Source of the DNA: Candidatus Hydrogenedentota bacterium
Lineage (GTDB): Bacteria > Hydrogenedentota > Hydrogenedentia > Hydrogenedentales > JAJRTN01
NCBI GenBank assembly: GCA_024278275.1
Contig: JAJRTN010000106.1
Location: 1 to 64,000 of the forward strand
Length of the DNA stretch: 64,000 nt
Direction: 5' to 3'
Part shown: piece by piece, positions 8,390 to 16,741 of the stretch
Layout: every line of letters begins with the position of its first letter
Numbering within the stretch: the first letter of the stretch is position 1
The notes under the pieces: model-generated
Databases searched by the model: none
What the model saw: only the letters and a program-made list of their open reading frames with translations
Told to the model about the DNA's origin: nothing
Program-made: the position numbers and the translations under genes

Positions 8390-9811
8390 TTATGGTCGAA
8401 TGATGGCGGCCACCCAGGGGCCGGGAGCCGGCGCGGAGATGGAAGCCACCCCGTCGCTTTCAATTTGCGTAATGCCTGCGGCTTTTCCCGTGCTCACGTT
8501 GACCCAGTGAACTGCGTAGCTCCCGGGGTGGTCTCCAAGATCCAGGCCGACCGAACCGCCGTTGGTGAAGAAGAGAATATAGGCTTCTCCCGGCTTCGCG
8601 GCGAGGTAGGCTTCGTCGTCTTCCCGCTCACGCAGAAGATTCCCCATGGGGAGCACGTCCCAAAACTTGACGAAGCGTTCCACCCTGCGGACGGCGGCAA
8701 TGCAGGCCTTGGCCGTGTCGTTCAGGCCGATGCCTCCACCCGGCCGGTGAAAGCGGCACGCCGCCGCGCCGCCCAGCAGGTTGCGCCAGAACCGCTCCAC
8801 GCCGTCCACCGGCGTGCCGGAGCCCCAGGAGGTCTCGCCGTCGGAGTAGATCTTGACGTGGTTCACGGGGCGAGGCGTGATGCGTGCTTCTTTCATGAAC
8901 CAAAGGAGCCGCTTCCAATGGTCTTCATTAAAGGAACGGCTGTTTATTTGCGAGATGTCGAGAAAGGTATAGCGCTCCGGATGGTCCAGGGCGTAACGGC
9001 ATTTTTCCGAACGCCAGGGTTGGTAACCATCATCAAACATGTCGGTGGTGTATACCGTCACGTTCCGTTGTTTCGCGGCTTTCTGGATAAACTGGATCCA
9101 GTACACCCCCCAGGCGGGCGGCGTGGAAGTCTCGTTATTCATGCAGTAGAGTATGTTCCCGTGGCGCAGGCTGTAGGAGAGCATCTTGGCCACCAGGCGC
9201 TCCTGCACGGAACGCACCACATCGAGTTGGTGTACGTACCGGGGCATGCCGGGGACCGTGTGGAAGAAGGGTTGCTTGTCCCGCCATGCGGGTTCGGGGT
9301 AGAGGTTCGCCAGCCCCGATTCGGCGGAGGTGTAGTTCACATTGTTGGCCGGTCGCCAGGGGCTTTTCTTCCAATGTTGTTGAGAATAGTCGAAACGATC
9401 CCAGACTTCGATCTGAACGATGATTGCCCGCGCTTCGCACAGGGACAAACAGCGCTCAAAACGATTCCAATAGGCGTCGTTCCATTGGCCAAGGTCATAT
9501 CGTCCGTCGGGAAGACGTTTGAAGGGATAAACTTCGAACCCGCCGTCTTGTCGTGCGCTCATGGTGTTTCGAATGAAATTGCCGCCCGCTTCCACAAGTT
9601 CATCAAGCTGATCGCTCAGGTCGGGGATTTGGAAAAGGTTGTCGTCCCTGCTGCCGCCCAGTAAGAGCACGGGTTTACCTTCGTACTGCCAATACGCCGG
9701 TTGCGCGGCCCAAGGGCGAATCCATCGATCCGGCGCGGTTTCCGAATGGGCGATCATTTCCGCGAAAGCGAATACCAGTACGAGGGCCATGTAGCCCGGG
9801 ACGCGGGACAT
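8390..9811 (-). CDS. secreted TIM-barrel glycoside hydrolase-like protein, family uncertain
   Basis: 473 residues with a signal peptide ending near residue 24 (VFAFAEMIAHSE). The ATG at 9811 has AGGAG 7 nt upstream. The body reads like a (beta/alpha)8 glycosidase of the DUF4038/cellulase-like type: strand-end motifs GGNFIRNT, IVQIEVWDRFD and YCMNNETSTP (Asn-Glu at a strand end, a likely catalytic acid), then YSDGETSWG late in the barrel. It ends with a short beta domain (LFFTNGGSVGLDLGD onward). The substrate cannot be read. It is followed downstream on its strand by the PDZ protease but is separated by a repeat spacer, so co-transcription is doubtful. Confidence 0.65.
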   Translation of the reverse strand: MSRVPGYMALVLVFAFAEMIAHSETAPDRWIRPWAAQPAYWQYEGKPVLLLGGSRDDNLFQIPDLSDQLDELVEAGGNFIRNTMSARQDGGFEVYPFKRLPDGRYDLGQWNDAYWNRFERCLSLCEARAIIVQIEVWDRFDYSQQHWKKSPWRPANNVNYTSAESGLANLYPEPAWRDKQPFFHTVPGMPRYVHQLDVVRSVQERLVAKMLSYSLRHGNILYCMNNETSTPPAWGVYWIQFIQKAAKQRNVTVYTTDMFDDGYQPWRSEKCRYALDHPERYTFLDISQINSRSFNEDHWKRLLWFMKEARITPRPVNHVKIYSDGETSWGSGTPVDGVERFWRNLLGGAAACRFHRPGGGIGLNDTAKACIAAVRRVERFVKFWDVLPMGNLLREREDDEAYLAAKPGEAYILFFTNGGSVGLDLGDHPGSYAVHWVNVSTGKAAGITQIESDGVASISAPAPGPWVAAIIRP

Positions 9812-10213
9812 GCCGTTCTCCTCTCTCCCGTTTGACGCGCTCGATACGCATCTTGTCGACCAATTGAAAGGGCAATAAATGCGCAAGATACAAAAGCTGA
9901 CCGGCTTTGGCAAGATTTTGGCGGGCGTGATACAATTGCTGCCGGAAGGCCTTGGATAATACCAGCGACAAGAGTCCTTCATTGCAAGGAATGTAGCGGG
10001 CAACGAGCCAATACGCGATAGCGAAGTGACGCGGCAATCCGGATCAAGGTATAACAGGAGATTGCCACCACCGTTCAGGCCTCTTCGCAATGACAATAAA
10101 AGGACAGGTTTCGACGTTTGTCAATGGCCTTGTGTATGGGTTTCCAGCCATATGGCAAAGTGGAAAACGAACAACGTCCCCCGCCGGAGAGGACGTTGCC
10201 CGAACGTTTTTTC

Positions 10214-10306
10214 GAGAGACGGGTTTGGGTCCGTTAGCATGCGTCCGCACCTGGGGAAGGGACCGGGGCGTGGCTATCGGCTTGGGAGAGGCCAAACCCG
10301 TCTCTC
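10214..10306. repeat. 15-bp perfect inverted repeat around a 63-nt spacer
   Basis: The arm GAGAGACGGGTTTGG (10214-10228) is exactly complementary to CCAAACCCGTCTCTC (10292-10306). A transcript would close a 15-bp stem. The loop is GC-rich, with no open frame. Variants of the CCCGTCTCTC end also appear at the ends of the tandem repeat units just downstream, which suggests a shared element family. Confidence 0.7.
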
Positions 10307-10399
10307 AGTTTTGTGTATGCTGCATGTGTCGTTACAAACGCTTCGCACGGAAAGCCCCCTTCCAACCGGGGCGACAATCCGTGTAAAAGTCCAGTGGAA

Positions 10400-10634
10400 G
10401 GCGGGCCCGCGGAGCGCTTTGGCTGCAGGTACTCTTGGGGAAGGAGTGACGTGAGGCAGAAAGCTCACTGCACGCTTCACAGGCCCGTCTTCCAACAGGA
10501 GAGCGGAATAAAGTCGAAAAAAAAGAGAGGCGGGCCCGTGGAGCGCTTTGGCTGCAGGTACTCTTGGGGAAGGAGTGACGTGAGGCAGAAAGCTCACTGC
10601 ACACTTCACAAGCCCGTCTCTCTTCAGGAGAGCC
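10400..10634. repeat. two-copy tandem repeat, 129-bp period, foldable
   Basis: Copy 1 (10400-about 10505) and copy 2 (10529-about 10634) are nearly identical over about 85 bp, with a few substitutions near the ends. They are joined by an A-rich linker (GAAAAAAAAGAG, about 10516-10527). Each copy can fold as RNA. GGGCC pairs with GGCCC at the base, GGAGCG with CGCTTC, and TGCAG with CTGCA, enclosing two small hairpins (ACTC/GAGT and GTGAG/CTCAC). In copy 2 some basal pairs are weakened by substitutions. It has no CRISPR-like spacing. It may be a repeated structured RNA or a mobile mini-element. Confidence 0.7.
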
Positions 10635-10652
10635 GATGAATCTGGAACAAGA

Positions 10653-10719
10653 TGCCAAACGGCACGGCCCATCCGGCATTTCGGTGTGGACCGAAAAGCC
10701 GTCTGGAAGCTGTTTGGCA
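10653..10719. repeat. nested hairpin element downstream of the FecR-like gene
   Basis: The outer arms TGCCAAAC (10653-10660) and GTTTGGCA (10712-10719) enclose a 7-bp inner hairpin TTTCGGT/ACCGAAA with a 4-nt loop (10679-10696). It lies 30 bp past the stop of the minus-strand FecR-like gene, so it could end that transcript. No clear T-run follows on the minus strand, so I do not call it an intrinsic terminator. Confidence 0.5.
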
Positions 10720-10750
10720 CAGGTTGTCGCATGGCTGATTTCCCGGTGGT

Positions 10751-12022
10751 TTAGTATATATGCGTTGCAATCTCGCGAAAGGAGGTTTCCCGGCGTCCTT
10801 CCGTAAAATCCGGCACGGTTCTTATGTTTAATACCCCGGCATTCGTAATAGGTTCCCCGTCGGGCATGAGTACCAGTTTATATTCGCTGCGGGCCGGGTC
10901 GTTAAAAACCGAGGCGCTCACGTGCTCACGGACCAAGGGCCGCATCCGGTCGTCGAAGACATAAATGTCATATCCCGCCCGATCCCCCACGGGTCCCGCA
11001 TCCCAACTCAGCGTAATGGCTTCCACCGCGCGTCCGCCCGCATCCAGGCGGTAGACTTGATAAGCACGAACCACCTTGGAAGCCGGGGATGGAATCTCGG
11101 TTTCAAAGCGGCGTTGCGCAACCGCGTCGGGCTGAACGCGGCGTGTCCATGCCATGACCTTGGCCACGGGTACCTCGCGAACGGTGAAGGGCTCGGCTTG
11201 CGGCCGCACCTCCAATTCCTCGCCCGCGTGAAGCACGGCAAAGCGCTCTCCCTGCTCCACCGTGACCTCTCCCTCCGAAACGGTCACAACCGTTCGGTTA
11301 CCATTGACATCCACGGCGAATTGGGTGCCGAAGACAATGATGTCGGCTAAAGGAGTGGTCACCCGGAACTTTTCACGGGCTTTGCACACATTAAGCCACA
11401 CACGGCCCGCCTCGACATTGACGGCCCGGGTATCGACGATCTTTACCCGCGTATTGTGATCCACCTTCACCTGCGACGGGCCCGCCAGGTTAATCATGAG
11501 GGTGGAGTCCCGGTCCGTTTCAAAGCGTTCGTCCGGCGTCACGCGGCTTTCCAGGGCTACCGCGTGCCGGAGGGTGCTGTCATCGTGGCTCCGCAGAACC
11601 CCGCCATCCCGATGCACCACCATGCCCACGACACGGCCCGCCGACTCGGCTTCGGGCCAGGCCATGTAGATGGCGAATCCCAGCACGAACAGGAGCATGG
11701 GGGCCAGCGCCGGCACCAGGGCCCGAAACACAAGCGTCGCCCGGCGCGGATTCTTAATGCGCCAGGTGGCCTCTTGCGCCAGGCTCTGCACGTGATCCAT
11801 ATGGGGCAGGTGAGACAGCACGGCCGGGGTGAGATCACCACTGAGCTGGTGGGGCGCCAAGGCTTCAAACATCAGGGCCGCCGTGGCGCGGTGTTCTCGA
11901 AGCACCTTCCGGCATGCCGCGCAATCGGACAGGTGCTGCTCAAGAATGGCGCGCTCCGAATCCCGAAGCTCACCGTCCACATAGGCCTGGACCAAGCTGT
12001 CTACTTGTGTACACGATGCCAC
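10751..12022 (-). CDS. anti-sigma-type membrane protein: zinc finger plus FecR domain
   Basis: 423 residues, GTG start. The N-terminus is a zf-HC2 anti-sigma zinc finger with His30-x3-Cys34-x2-Cys37 (EQHLSDCAAC). One membrane helix (about residues 101-122) follows, then a FecR-like periplasmic domain (about 140-270) and a beta-sandwich-like C-terminal region (about 300-423). It overlaps the ECF sigma gene by 22 bp, the classic sigma/anti-sigma pairing. The predicted job is to hold the sigma factor at the membrane until the FecR region senses an extracytoplasmic signal. A TonB receptor partner, usual for FecR proteins, is absent here, so the stimulus is unknown. Confidence 0.85.
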   Translation of the reverse strand: MASCTQVDSLVQAYVDGELRDSERAILEQHLSDCAACRKVLREHRATAALMFEALAPHQLSGDLTPAVLSHLPHMDHVQSLAQEATWRIKNPRRATLVFRALVPALAPMLLFVLGFAIYMAWPEAESAGRVVGMVVHRDGGVLRSHDDSTLRHAVALESRVTPDERFETDRDSTLMINLAGPSQVKVDHNTRVKIVDTRAVNVEAGRVWLNVCKAREKFRVTTPLADIIVFGTQFAVDVNGNRTVVTVSEGEVTVEQGERFAVLHAGEELEVRPQAEPFTVREVPVAKVMAWTRRVQPDAVAQRRFETEIPSPASKVVRAYQVYRLDAGGRAVEAITLSWDAGPVGDRAGYDIYVFDDRMRPLVREHVSASVFNDPARSEYKLVLMPDGEPITNAGVLNIRTVPDFTEGRRETSFREIATHIY

Positions 12023-12597
12023 CGGGCATCCCCTTCCGATGATTCCGACCGAACTAGAACGTCACGCAGTTGACGTCCCGCCCGGTGTAGAATCCCACGT
12101 ATCTCGTCGCGTGATTCACCCGTGAAACGGCTGATCTCCTCGTAGCTCAATTCCTGCAGATACCGCAGAATAACGGGCAAACGGTATCGTTCCGGCAAGG
12201 AATCAATGGCGCGTTGCACGCGCTCACCCAGTTCCTTGCCCTCCAGCTTTCCCGACGGTCCCTGGCGCGCGTCCTCGATGGATACCATCCTGCGCTGCGG
12301 CAGCGGGGTCTCGCTCATGATGCGAGGCACGTTCCGCCGCAGCCAGTTGGCCGCCGTCCGCGTCGTCACCCCTTTCAGCCAGACCCCGAATTTCTCGGGC
12401 TCCTTGAGATGGGCGAGGCTCCGGTAGGCATTCCAGAACGCCTCCTGAGCGATGTCCTCCGACGCACCGTACCGTCCCGCATAATAATAGGCGGTGGCAT
12501 GAACGGCCGCCTGGTAGCGCCGCACGAGGATGGCGTAGGTATCCGTGTCGCCTTCCAGGCACCGAAACACCAGTTCCGCATCCGTTGCACGGTGCAT
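12001..12597 (-). CDS. ECF RNA polymerase sigma factor
   Basis: 198 residues with sigma-70 regions 2 and 4. Region 2 carries ASEDIAQEAFWNAYRSL, the DxxQExF core that binds RNA polymerase and melts DNA. Region 4 carries SLPERYRLPVILRYLQELSY followed by a helix-turn-helix. The ATG at 12597 is preceded by AAGGAGG at ideal spacing. The 3' end overlaps the anti-sigma gene by 22 bp. A likely self-recognised promoter lies about 80 bp upstream. This type of ECF/FecR pair is common in Planctomycetota and related groups. The regulon cannot be read from the window. Confidence 0.92.
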   Translation of the reverse strand: MHRATDAELVFRCLEGDTDTYAILVRRYQAAVHATAYYYAGRYGASEDIAQEAFWNAYRSLAHLKEPEKFGVWLKGVTTRTAANWLRRNVPRIMSETPLPQRRMVSIEDARQGPSGKLEGKELGERVQRAIDSLPERYRLPVILRYLQELSYEEISRFTGESRDEIRGILHRAGRQLRDVLVRSESSEGDARWHRVHK

Positions 12598-12673
12598 GGG
12601 TGCCTCCTTCCCCTGGATAGGCCTCACTGTTCGGTGTCCCTGTGCTGTTTCAACTGTTACCCGCTTAGTGGCC

Positions 12674-12703
12674 GATAACCGAAAAAAAAGCACGGTAAGT
12701 TCC
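12674..12703 (-). promoter_or_regulatory. candidate ECF-type promoter of the sigma/anti-sigma operon
   Basis: On the minus strand GGAACTT (12697-12703) is followed by a 15-nt T-rich spacer and CGGTTATC (12674-12681). GGAACTT with 15-16 nt spacing is the -35 of RpoE-like ECF promoters. The -35 overlaps a palindrome GTTCCA-ATA-TGGAAC (12699-12713). The position gives a leader of about 70 nt before the sigma ATG. Autoregulation is inference. Confidence 0.45.
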
Positions 12704-12713
12704 AATATGGAAC

Positions 12714-13144
12714 GTCTGTTTGGTAATTCGCACCTATGTGACGTATCCGGGGTGAAGTTGGTTTACATTACCGGTGGAAACCTTTACGGAGCGTACACCC
12801 CGCCAGTGCCGCTACGGGTATTTGCCTTCTCCAAGCAACAGACCTTGAACGCGCGTAAAAGTTCGAGTCCAATTGGGGCCTGTCGCCCCACAGCCGGGGG
12901 CGGCTGTACCACATAAGGCGCCACAACCGGGGCGGCTGTACCACATAAGAGGAAGGCCTTTGGCTGTGTCGAGATCTCCTTCTTTGCCATCTCAGTCAAC
13001 ATATTACTGCACAATGACTTAGGCCCATCCCCCTCGAAAAGAGCAAACAAAATTAACGATCATGGTGTTAGTAGTACAAAGCACTTGACGCCTACGGTCG
13101 CGCGGGAAGCGCGACCCACCGGGTTCCCGGGAGGGGTGACAAAA
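12714..13144. repeat. repeat-bearing spacer upstream of the ECF gene
   Basis: No gene is supported. A copy of a dispersed element lies at about 12875-12914: GGGGCCTGTCGCCCC hairpin, then CAGCCGGGGGCGGCTGT and ACCACAT. It is the reverse complement of the element at 58198-58237 apart from a few bases, and it is followed at once by a shorter second copy (about 12921-12947). A GGTCGCGC/GCGCGACC hairpin (about 13096-13116) lies downstream of the mannose-6-phosphate isomerase gene and may help end its transcript, although it lacks a T-run. Confidence 0.55.
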
Positions 13145-14236
13145 TCAGGTTACCGCGTTAAGGTCGCTGGTGTCTTCCGCACCGCCCAGGCGCAGGATGG
13201 CGGCGCGGGAATGGCCGGCCTCCAGCAAGGGACGGACAATATCCTGCTCCAGGTCGGGTACGTAGTAATCGAGTACCTCTCCCCCACCCTCCAGGCTGAA
13301 ATCCGTTTCCACGCCGGGAATCAGCACGGCCTCCCCCATCTTGATGTCCGCCTGCGTCTCCCCGGCCGTGACCCGCATCTTGCCGGACACCCCCAGCAGG
13401 ATGTGGAAGGAATCACCGCGGGTGGAGCGTTGCGCGGCGCCTTCTACCCGGAGGCGTTCCGCCGCGAAATACCGGCACGCGGCATGAATGGTTCGTTCCA
13501 GGCCGTCCGTGGCACACGACAGGGGCCGGGCCGGGCCGGCATGGGCCGATCCGAAACGGGTCACGGCGAGAGCCTTGTCCACGTGGAGTTCCCGGGGTCT
13601 TCCCCGGTCATCCACCCGTCCCCAGTCATAGATTCGGTAGGTGAGGTCGCTGTTTTGCTGAATTTCGGCCAGCAGCATGCCGCCGCCGATGGCGTGGACC
13701 GTGCCCGCGGGGACGAATACGGAGGTACCCGGCGGGGCCACGAAGCGCGTCATCATCCGCTCCACCGAGCCGTCCGGAATGGCCGCGCCGAAGGCCTCCG
13801 CCGTTACCGACGGGTCCAGGCCGCAAATGAGTTCTCCATCCGCCCCGGCTTCCAGAACGTGCCACATCTCCGTCTTGCCCACGTCCGGCTCCCCCAGCCG
13901 CGCGGCGTCCTCATCGCCGGGGTGGACCTGCACCGACAGGGGCTGCGCCGAATCCAGCAGTTTCAGCAACAGGGGGAAGCGTCCATGCACCGTGAGCGAC
14001 GCGCGTGCGCCCAACACGGCCCGGGCGCCGGTCTCCAGCAACCGACGCAGGATGCTTCCCGCCAGCGGTCCTTCGGCCACCACGCTTTCATGGCTCTCGT
14101 GATCCGAGATGAGCCACGCCTCGCCAATGGTGCGGTCGGCCGGGGTGGGTTTTCCGAGCACTGACCGCAGCCGCGTTCCTCCCCAGATCCGGTCAACATA
14201 AGCTTCCTTGAAACGAATGATTCCAGGCAGGTACAT
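13145..14236 (-). CDS. manA: class I mannose-6-phosphate isomerase
   Basis: 363 residues from the ATG at 14236; a TTG 15 codons upstream is a possible alternative. It is a cupin-type zinc enzyme interconverting mannose 6-phosphate and fructose 6-phosphate. Visible are DRIWGG near the N-terminus, the metal-ligand block SVQVHPGDEDA, a Glu in KTEMWHVL, and PAGTVHAIG with a further His. Then comes a C-terminal cupin (about residues 270-363) ending in a short divergent tail. The N-terminus matches the short Bacteroides/Bacillus type of PMI. It lies downstream of hisC with a gap of about 90 bp, and may supply mannose or GDP-mannose metabolism for surface polysaccharide. Confidence 0.88.
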   Translation of the reverse strand: MYLPGIIRFKEAYVDRIWGGTRLRSVLGKPTPADRTIGEAWLISDHESHESVVAEGPLAGSILRRLLETGARAVLGARASLTVHGRFPLLLKLLDSAQPLSVQVHPGDEDAARLGEPDVGKTEMWHVLEAGADGELICGLDPSVTAEAFGAAIPDGSVERMMTRFVAPPGTSVFVPAGTVHAIGGGMLLAEIQQNSDLTYRIYDWGRVDDRGRPRELHVDKALAVTRFGSAHAGPARPLSCATDGLERTIHAACRYFAAERLRVEGAAQRSTRGDSFHILLGVSGKMRVTAGETQADIKMGEAVLIPGVETDFSLEGGGEVLDYYVPDLEQDIVRPLLEAGHSRAAILRLGGAEDTSDLNAVT

Positions 14237-14324
14237 GGGCAGGGTGTTCTCCAGGCGTACTTCTTGTCCGAACTTGGCCAAACCGTAACAAGCGGTCGCG
14301 GTTCAATTCAACGTTGAAAACAAC

Positions 14325-15386
14325 TCAGCCGCCAAGGGCCTGCAGCAGGGTCCGCAGAGCGGCCAGAAAAGCGTCGCATTCGTCATCAGTGCCCACGGTG
14401 ATGCGCAGGGCGTCCCGCAACCGAGGCAGGTCGAAATAGCGCACGAGAATGTTTTGCCGCTTGAGGGCCTCAAAAAGCGCTTTCGCCGAGGGTTGCCCCT
14501 GCCATTGGGCCAAGAGGAAATTGGTCTGCGAAGGGGGGACGTCGAAACCGAGTTCGACCAAGGCGTCGCGCAAACGGGTTCGCGTGGCACGGACCCTGGC
14601 GACGTTGGCCTCCATGTGGCCGTAGTCCTGGAGGGCGGCCAGCCCCACAGCCAGCGCCACGGCGTTCATGTTGTAGGAATCCTTGGTCTTGAGGAATTCG
14701 CGGATGATTGGAGGCTGGGCGACGGCCACGCCCAGGCGCATGCCCGCCAGGCTGAAGGACTTGGAGAAGGTGCGCATGACGATGACGTTCTCGAAGCGCT
14801 TGGGAAGATCCATGCAGTTGTCATCGGCGAAATCGACATAAGCCTCGTCAATAACGACAATACCGTCAAAAACCGCGCAAAAACGTTCAACCTCTTCTCG
14901 GGAGGCTGCGATACCGGTGGGCGCGTTGGGACGGGTAAAAAAGCAGAGCCGTGCGGGCGTTTGGAAGAAGGCCTCCGTCAATTGCCACCGGGGCCCCAGG
15001 TCCACGTACTGGAGGGTGGCGCCATGGAGCGCGCAGAGCACTTCGTAAAGCGAGTAGGTCGGATCGGCCGCCAGCACCGTGTCGCCGGGATCGACGAAGG
15101 TGCGCAGGGCCAGGGCAAGCAGCTCGTCCATGCCGTTCCCCGCGATGATCCAGTCGGCGGCAGGGTAGCCGTAACGCTCGGCGCAGGTTTCGCGCAGGGC
15201 CAGCGCCACGGGATCAGGGTACTTTCGCAAGGCTTCCGGCCCCAGCGATTGCAGCGCTTCGAGTACCTTGGGCGAGGGCGGGTAGGGGTTTTCATTGGTG
15301 TTCAGCTTGATGACCTTGCTGCAGCGAGGCTGCTCCCCGGGTACATAGCCTTTCACCTCCCGCAAAAGGGTGCGTTCGTATTTCAT
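14325..15386 (-). CDS. hisC: histidinol-phosphate aminotransferase
   Basis: 353 residues, normal length. It is a class I/II PLP aminotransferase that transfers the amino group from glutamate to imidazole acetol phosphate in histidine synthesis. Visible are the N-terminal KLNTNENPYPPSP, the GNGMDELL segment that positions PLP phosphate, DEAYVDF, and the PLP-lysine block RTFSKSFSLAGMRLG. The ATG lies 1 nt after the hisD stop, so the two are translationally coupled. The MKYERTLL start is chosen over upstream extensions that run into hisD. Confidence 0.94.
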   Translation of the reverse strand: MKYERTLLREVKGYVPGEQPRCSKVIKLNTNENPYPPSPKVLEALQSLGPEALRKYPDPVALALRETCAERYGYPAADWIIAGNGMDELLALALRTFVDPGDTVLAADPTYSLYEVLCALHGATLQYVDLGPRWQLTEAFFQTPARLCFFTRPNAPTGIAASREEVERFCAVFDGIVVIDEAYVDFADDNCMDLPKRFENVIVMRTFSKSFSLAGMRLGVAVAQPPIIREFLKTKDSYNMNAVALAVGLAALQDYGHMEANVARVRATRTRLRDALVELGFDVPPSQTNFLLAQWQGQPSAKALFEALKRQNILVRYFDLPRLRDALRITVGTDDECDAFLAALRTLLQALGG

Positions 15387-15387
15387 C

Positions 15388-16710
15388 TTACTGTGTTTCC
15401 TCGGGACGGACCCGAACCGCAATGGAGCGGGCATGGGCCTCCAGTTCCTCCGCCGTGGCGAAGGTCTCGATGTCGGCGGCCTCGCGGGCGAGGCGCTCTT
15501 TCGTGTAGTAGAGCACGCTGGTCACCTTGCGGAAATCCTCGGCGGTGAGGGGACTGGAAAACCGCGCGCGCCGGCCCGTCGGCAGGATGTGGTTGGGGCC
15601 GGCATAGTAATCGCCCACGGCCACCGGCGTCATGTCCCCCAGCATCATGGCACCCGCATTCTTGATCTTGTCGGCAACCAGTAGGGGCCGCTCCACCTGC
15701 ACGCTCAAATGCTCGGGGGCGTAGAGATTCGTGAGTTCCACCGCCTCGTCCAAGTCGCGGGTCACGATGACCACGCCCTGGTTTTCCAAGGACTTTTCGA
15801 TGATCTCGCGACGTGACAGGGTGGCCGCGGTCTCGCGGGCGCATTTGACGGCCGCCTCGGCGAGTTCGGCCGAGGGCGTGACAATCACACACATGGCTTC
15901 CTCGTCGTGCTCAGCCTGGGCCAGCAATTCGGCGGCCACGTGAGCGGGCTTGGCGGAGGCATCGGCCAGGACCACCACTTCCGACGGCCCGGCCTCGCTG
16001 TCGATTTCCACGGTGCCCCGCACCAGGGCTTTGGCCGCAGTCACGAAGGTGTTTCCCGGACCGGTGATCTTGGTCACGGCGGGAATGGTCTCCGTGCCAT
16101 GGGCCAGGGCGGCGATGGCCTGGGCGCCACCGATGCGGAAAACACGGGTCGCCCCGGCAATACGGGCGGCGGCGAGCACGACGGGATGAATACTCCCATG
16201 ACACGAGGGCGGCGAAACCATGATGATCTCTTTCACCCCGGCCACACGGGCGGGCACGATGTTCATAAGTACGGAGGAGGGATAAAAGGCCTTTCCCCCC
16301 GGCACGTACACGCCGGCGCTTTCGATGGGCGTGATACGCTGCCCCAGGATGGAGCCGTCCTCATCGGTCATGCGCCACGATTCCCGGAGAAACTTGGCGT
16401 GGAAACGGCGGATGTTTTCGTGGGCGCGCTCGATAATGCCGAGAAGGCGTTGATCCACCTTCCCCATGGCCGCCTGCATTTCCTCTTCCGTCACTTCGAA
16501 GCGGTCGGGGGTCAGGGCCACGCCATCGTAGCGTTCGGTAAGTTCGGCCAGGGCGGCGTCACCGTTCTTGCGCACCGCGTCAACGATCCAGCGGGCGGCA
16601 TCGATTTTTTCCTGGATGGAGGCGTCCGCCGCACCGCGGTCGCTCAGGGCGGTGATGAACTTTTTCACCTTGGCCAGGACCGCATCATCCGTGATATGGT
16701 ATTGCTTCAT
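15388..16710 (-). CDS. hisD: histidinol dehydrogenase
   Basis: 440 residues, typical. A zinc enzyme that oxidises L-histidinol to L-histidine with two NAD. Family landmarks are [12 protein letters not shown], the [18 protein letters not shown] region, the KITGPGN block, DSEAGPSEV, the [11 protein letters not shown] segment with Zn ligands, and the C-terminal [12 protein letters not shown]. The ATG at 16710 has AAGGAA just upstream. It is paired with hisC. The remaining his genes are not in the window, so the pathway is dispersed in this genome. Confidence 0.96.
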   Translation of the reverse strand: MKQYHITDDAVLAKVKKFITALSDRGAADASIQEKIDAARWIVDAVRKNGDAALAELTERYDGVALTPDRFEVTEEEMQAAMGKVDQRLLGIIERAHENIRRFHAKFLRESWRMTDEDGSILGQRITPIESAGVYVPGGKAFYPSSVLMNIVPARVAGVKEIIMVSPPSCHGSIHPVVLAAARIAGATRVFRIGGAQAIAALAHGTETIPAVTKITGPGNTFVTAAKALVRGTVEIDSEAGPSEVVVLADASAKPAHVAAELLAQAEHDEEAMCVIVTPSAELAEAAVKCARETAATLSRREIIEKSLENQGVVIVTRDLDEAVELTNLYAPEHLSVQVERPLLVADKIKNAGAMMLGDMTPVAVGDYYAGPNHILPTGRRARFSSPLTAEDFRKVTSVLYYTKERLAREAADIETFATAEELEAHARSIAVRVRPEETQ

Positions 16711-16741
16711 TCCGTTCCTTCCGGCGTTCCCGAGCCATGGC

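Larger units (their letters stand above)
9812..10750. other. 940-bp gene-free, structure-rich intergenic region
   Basis: No protein-coding gene is supported between the glycosidase start and the FecR gene end. The region holds a dispersed element with GCGATAGCGAAGTGACGCGG (starting about 10015), paired imperfectly with CCTCTTCGCAATGAC near 10080. It also holds a 15-bp perfect inverted repeat spanning 63 nt (10214-10306), a 129-bp-period tandem repeat (10400-10634) and a nested hairpin set (10653-10719). The density of foldable elements is much higher than elsewhere in the window and could include a non-coding RNA. Confidence 0.55.

Noticed and set aside
9675-10037. 120-codon minus-strand frame overlapping the glycosidase start
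   Set aside because: It overlaps the signal-peptide region of the better-supported glycosidase in another frame and has no recognisable domain.
10400-10634. Possible CRISPR or tandem satellite array
   Set aside because: There are only two copies, the near-identical unit is about 85-105 bp with no variable spacers of regular size, and no cas genes are nearby.
10313-10639. Open frame with a repeated peptide (GGPVERFGCRYSWGRSDVRQ twice)
   Set aside because: The repeat is explained by the 129-bp DNA repeat. The opposite strand shows a similar repeated frame, there is no ribosome site, and substitutions fall without codon bias.
12855-12880. tRNA-like T-arm sequence GTTCGAGTCC
   Set aside because: The matching D-arm, anticodon stem and acceptor stem are absent upstream, and the surrounding sequence is a dispersed repeat.
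12784-13050. 88-codon minus-strand frame upstream of the ECF gene
   Set aside because: Much of it is made of a dispersed repeat (CAGCCGGGGGCGGCTGT type). No ribosome site.
14237-14281. Longer N-terminus of the mannose-6-phosphate isomerase from a TTG
   Set aside because: No Shine-Dalgarno precedes the TTG, and the family's N-terminus aligns with the internal ATG.
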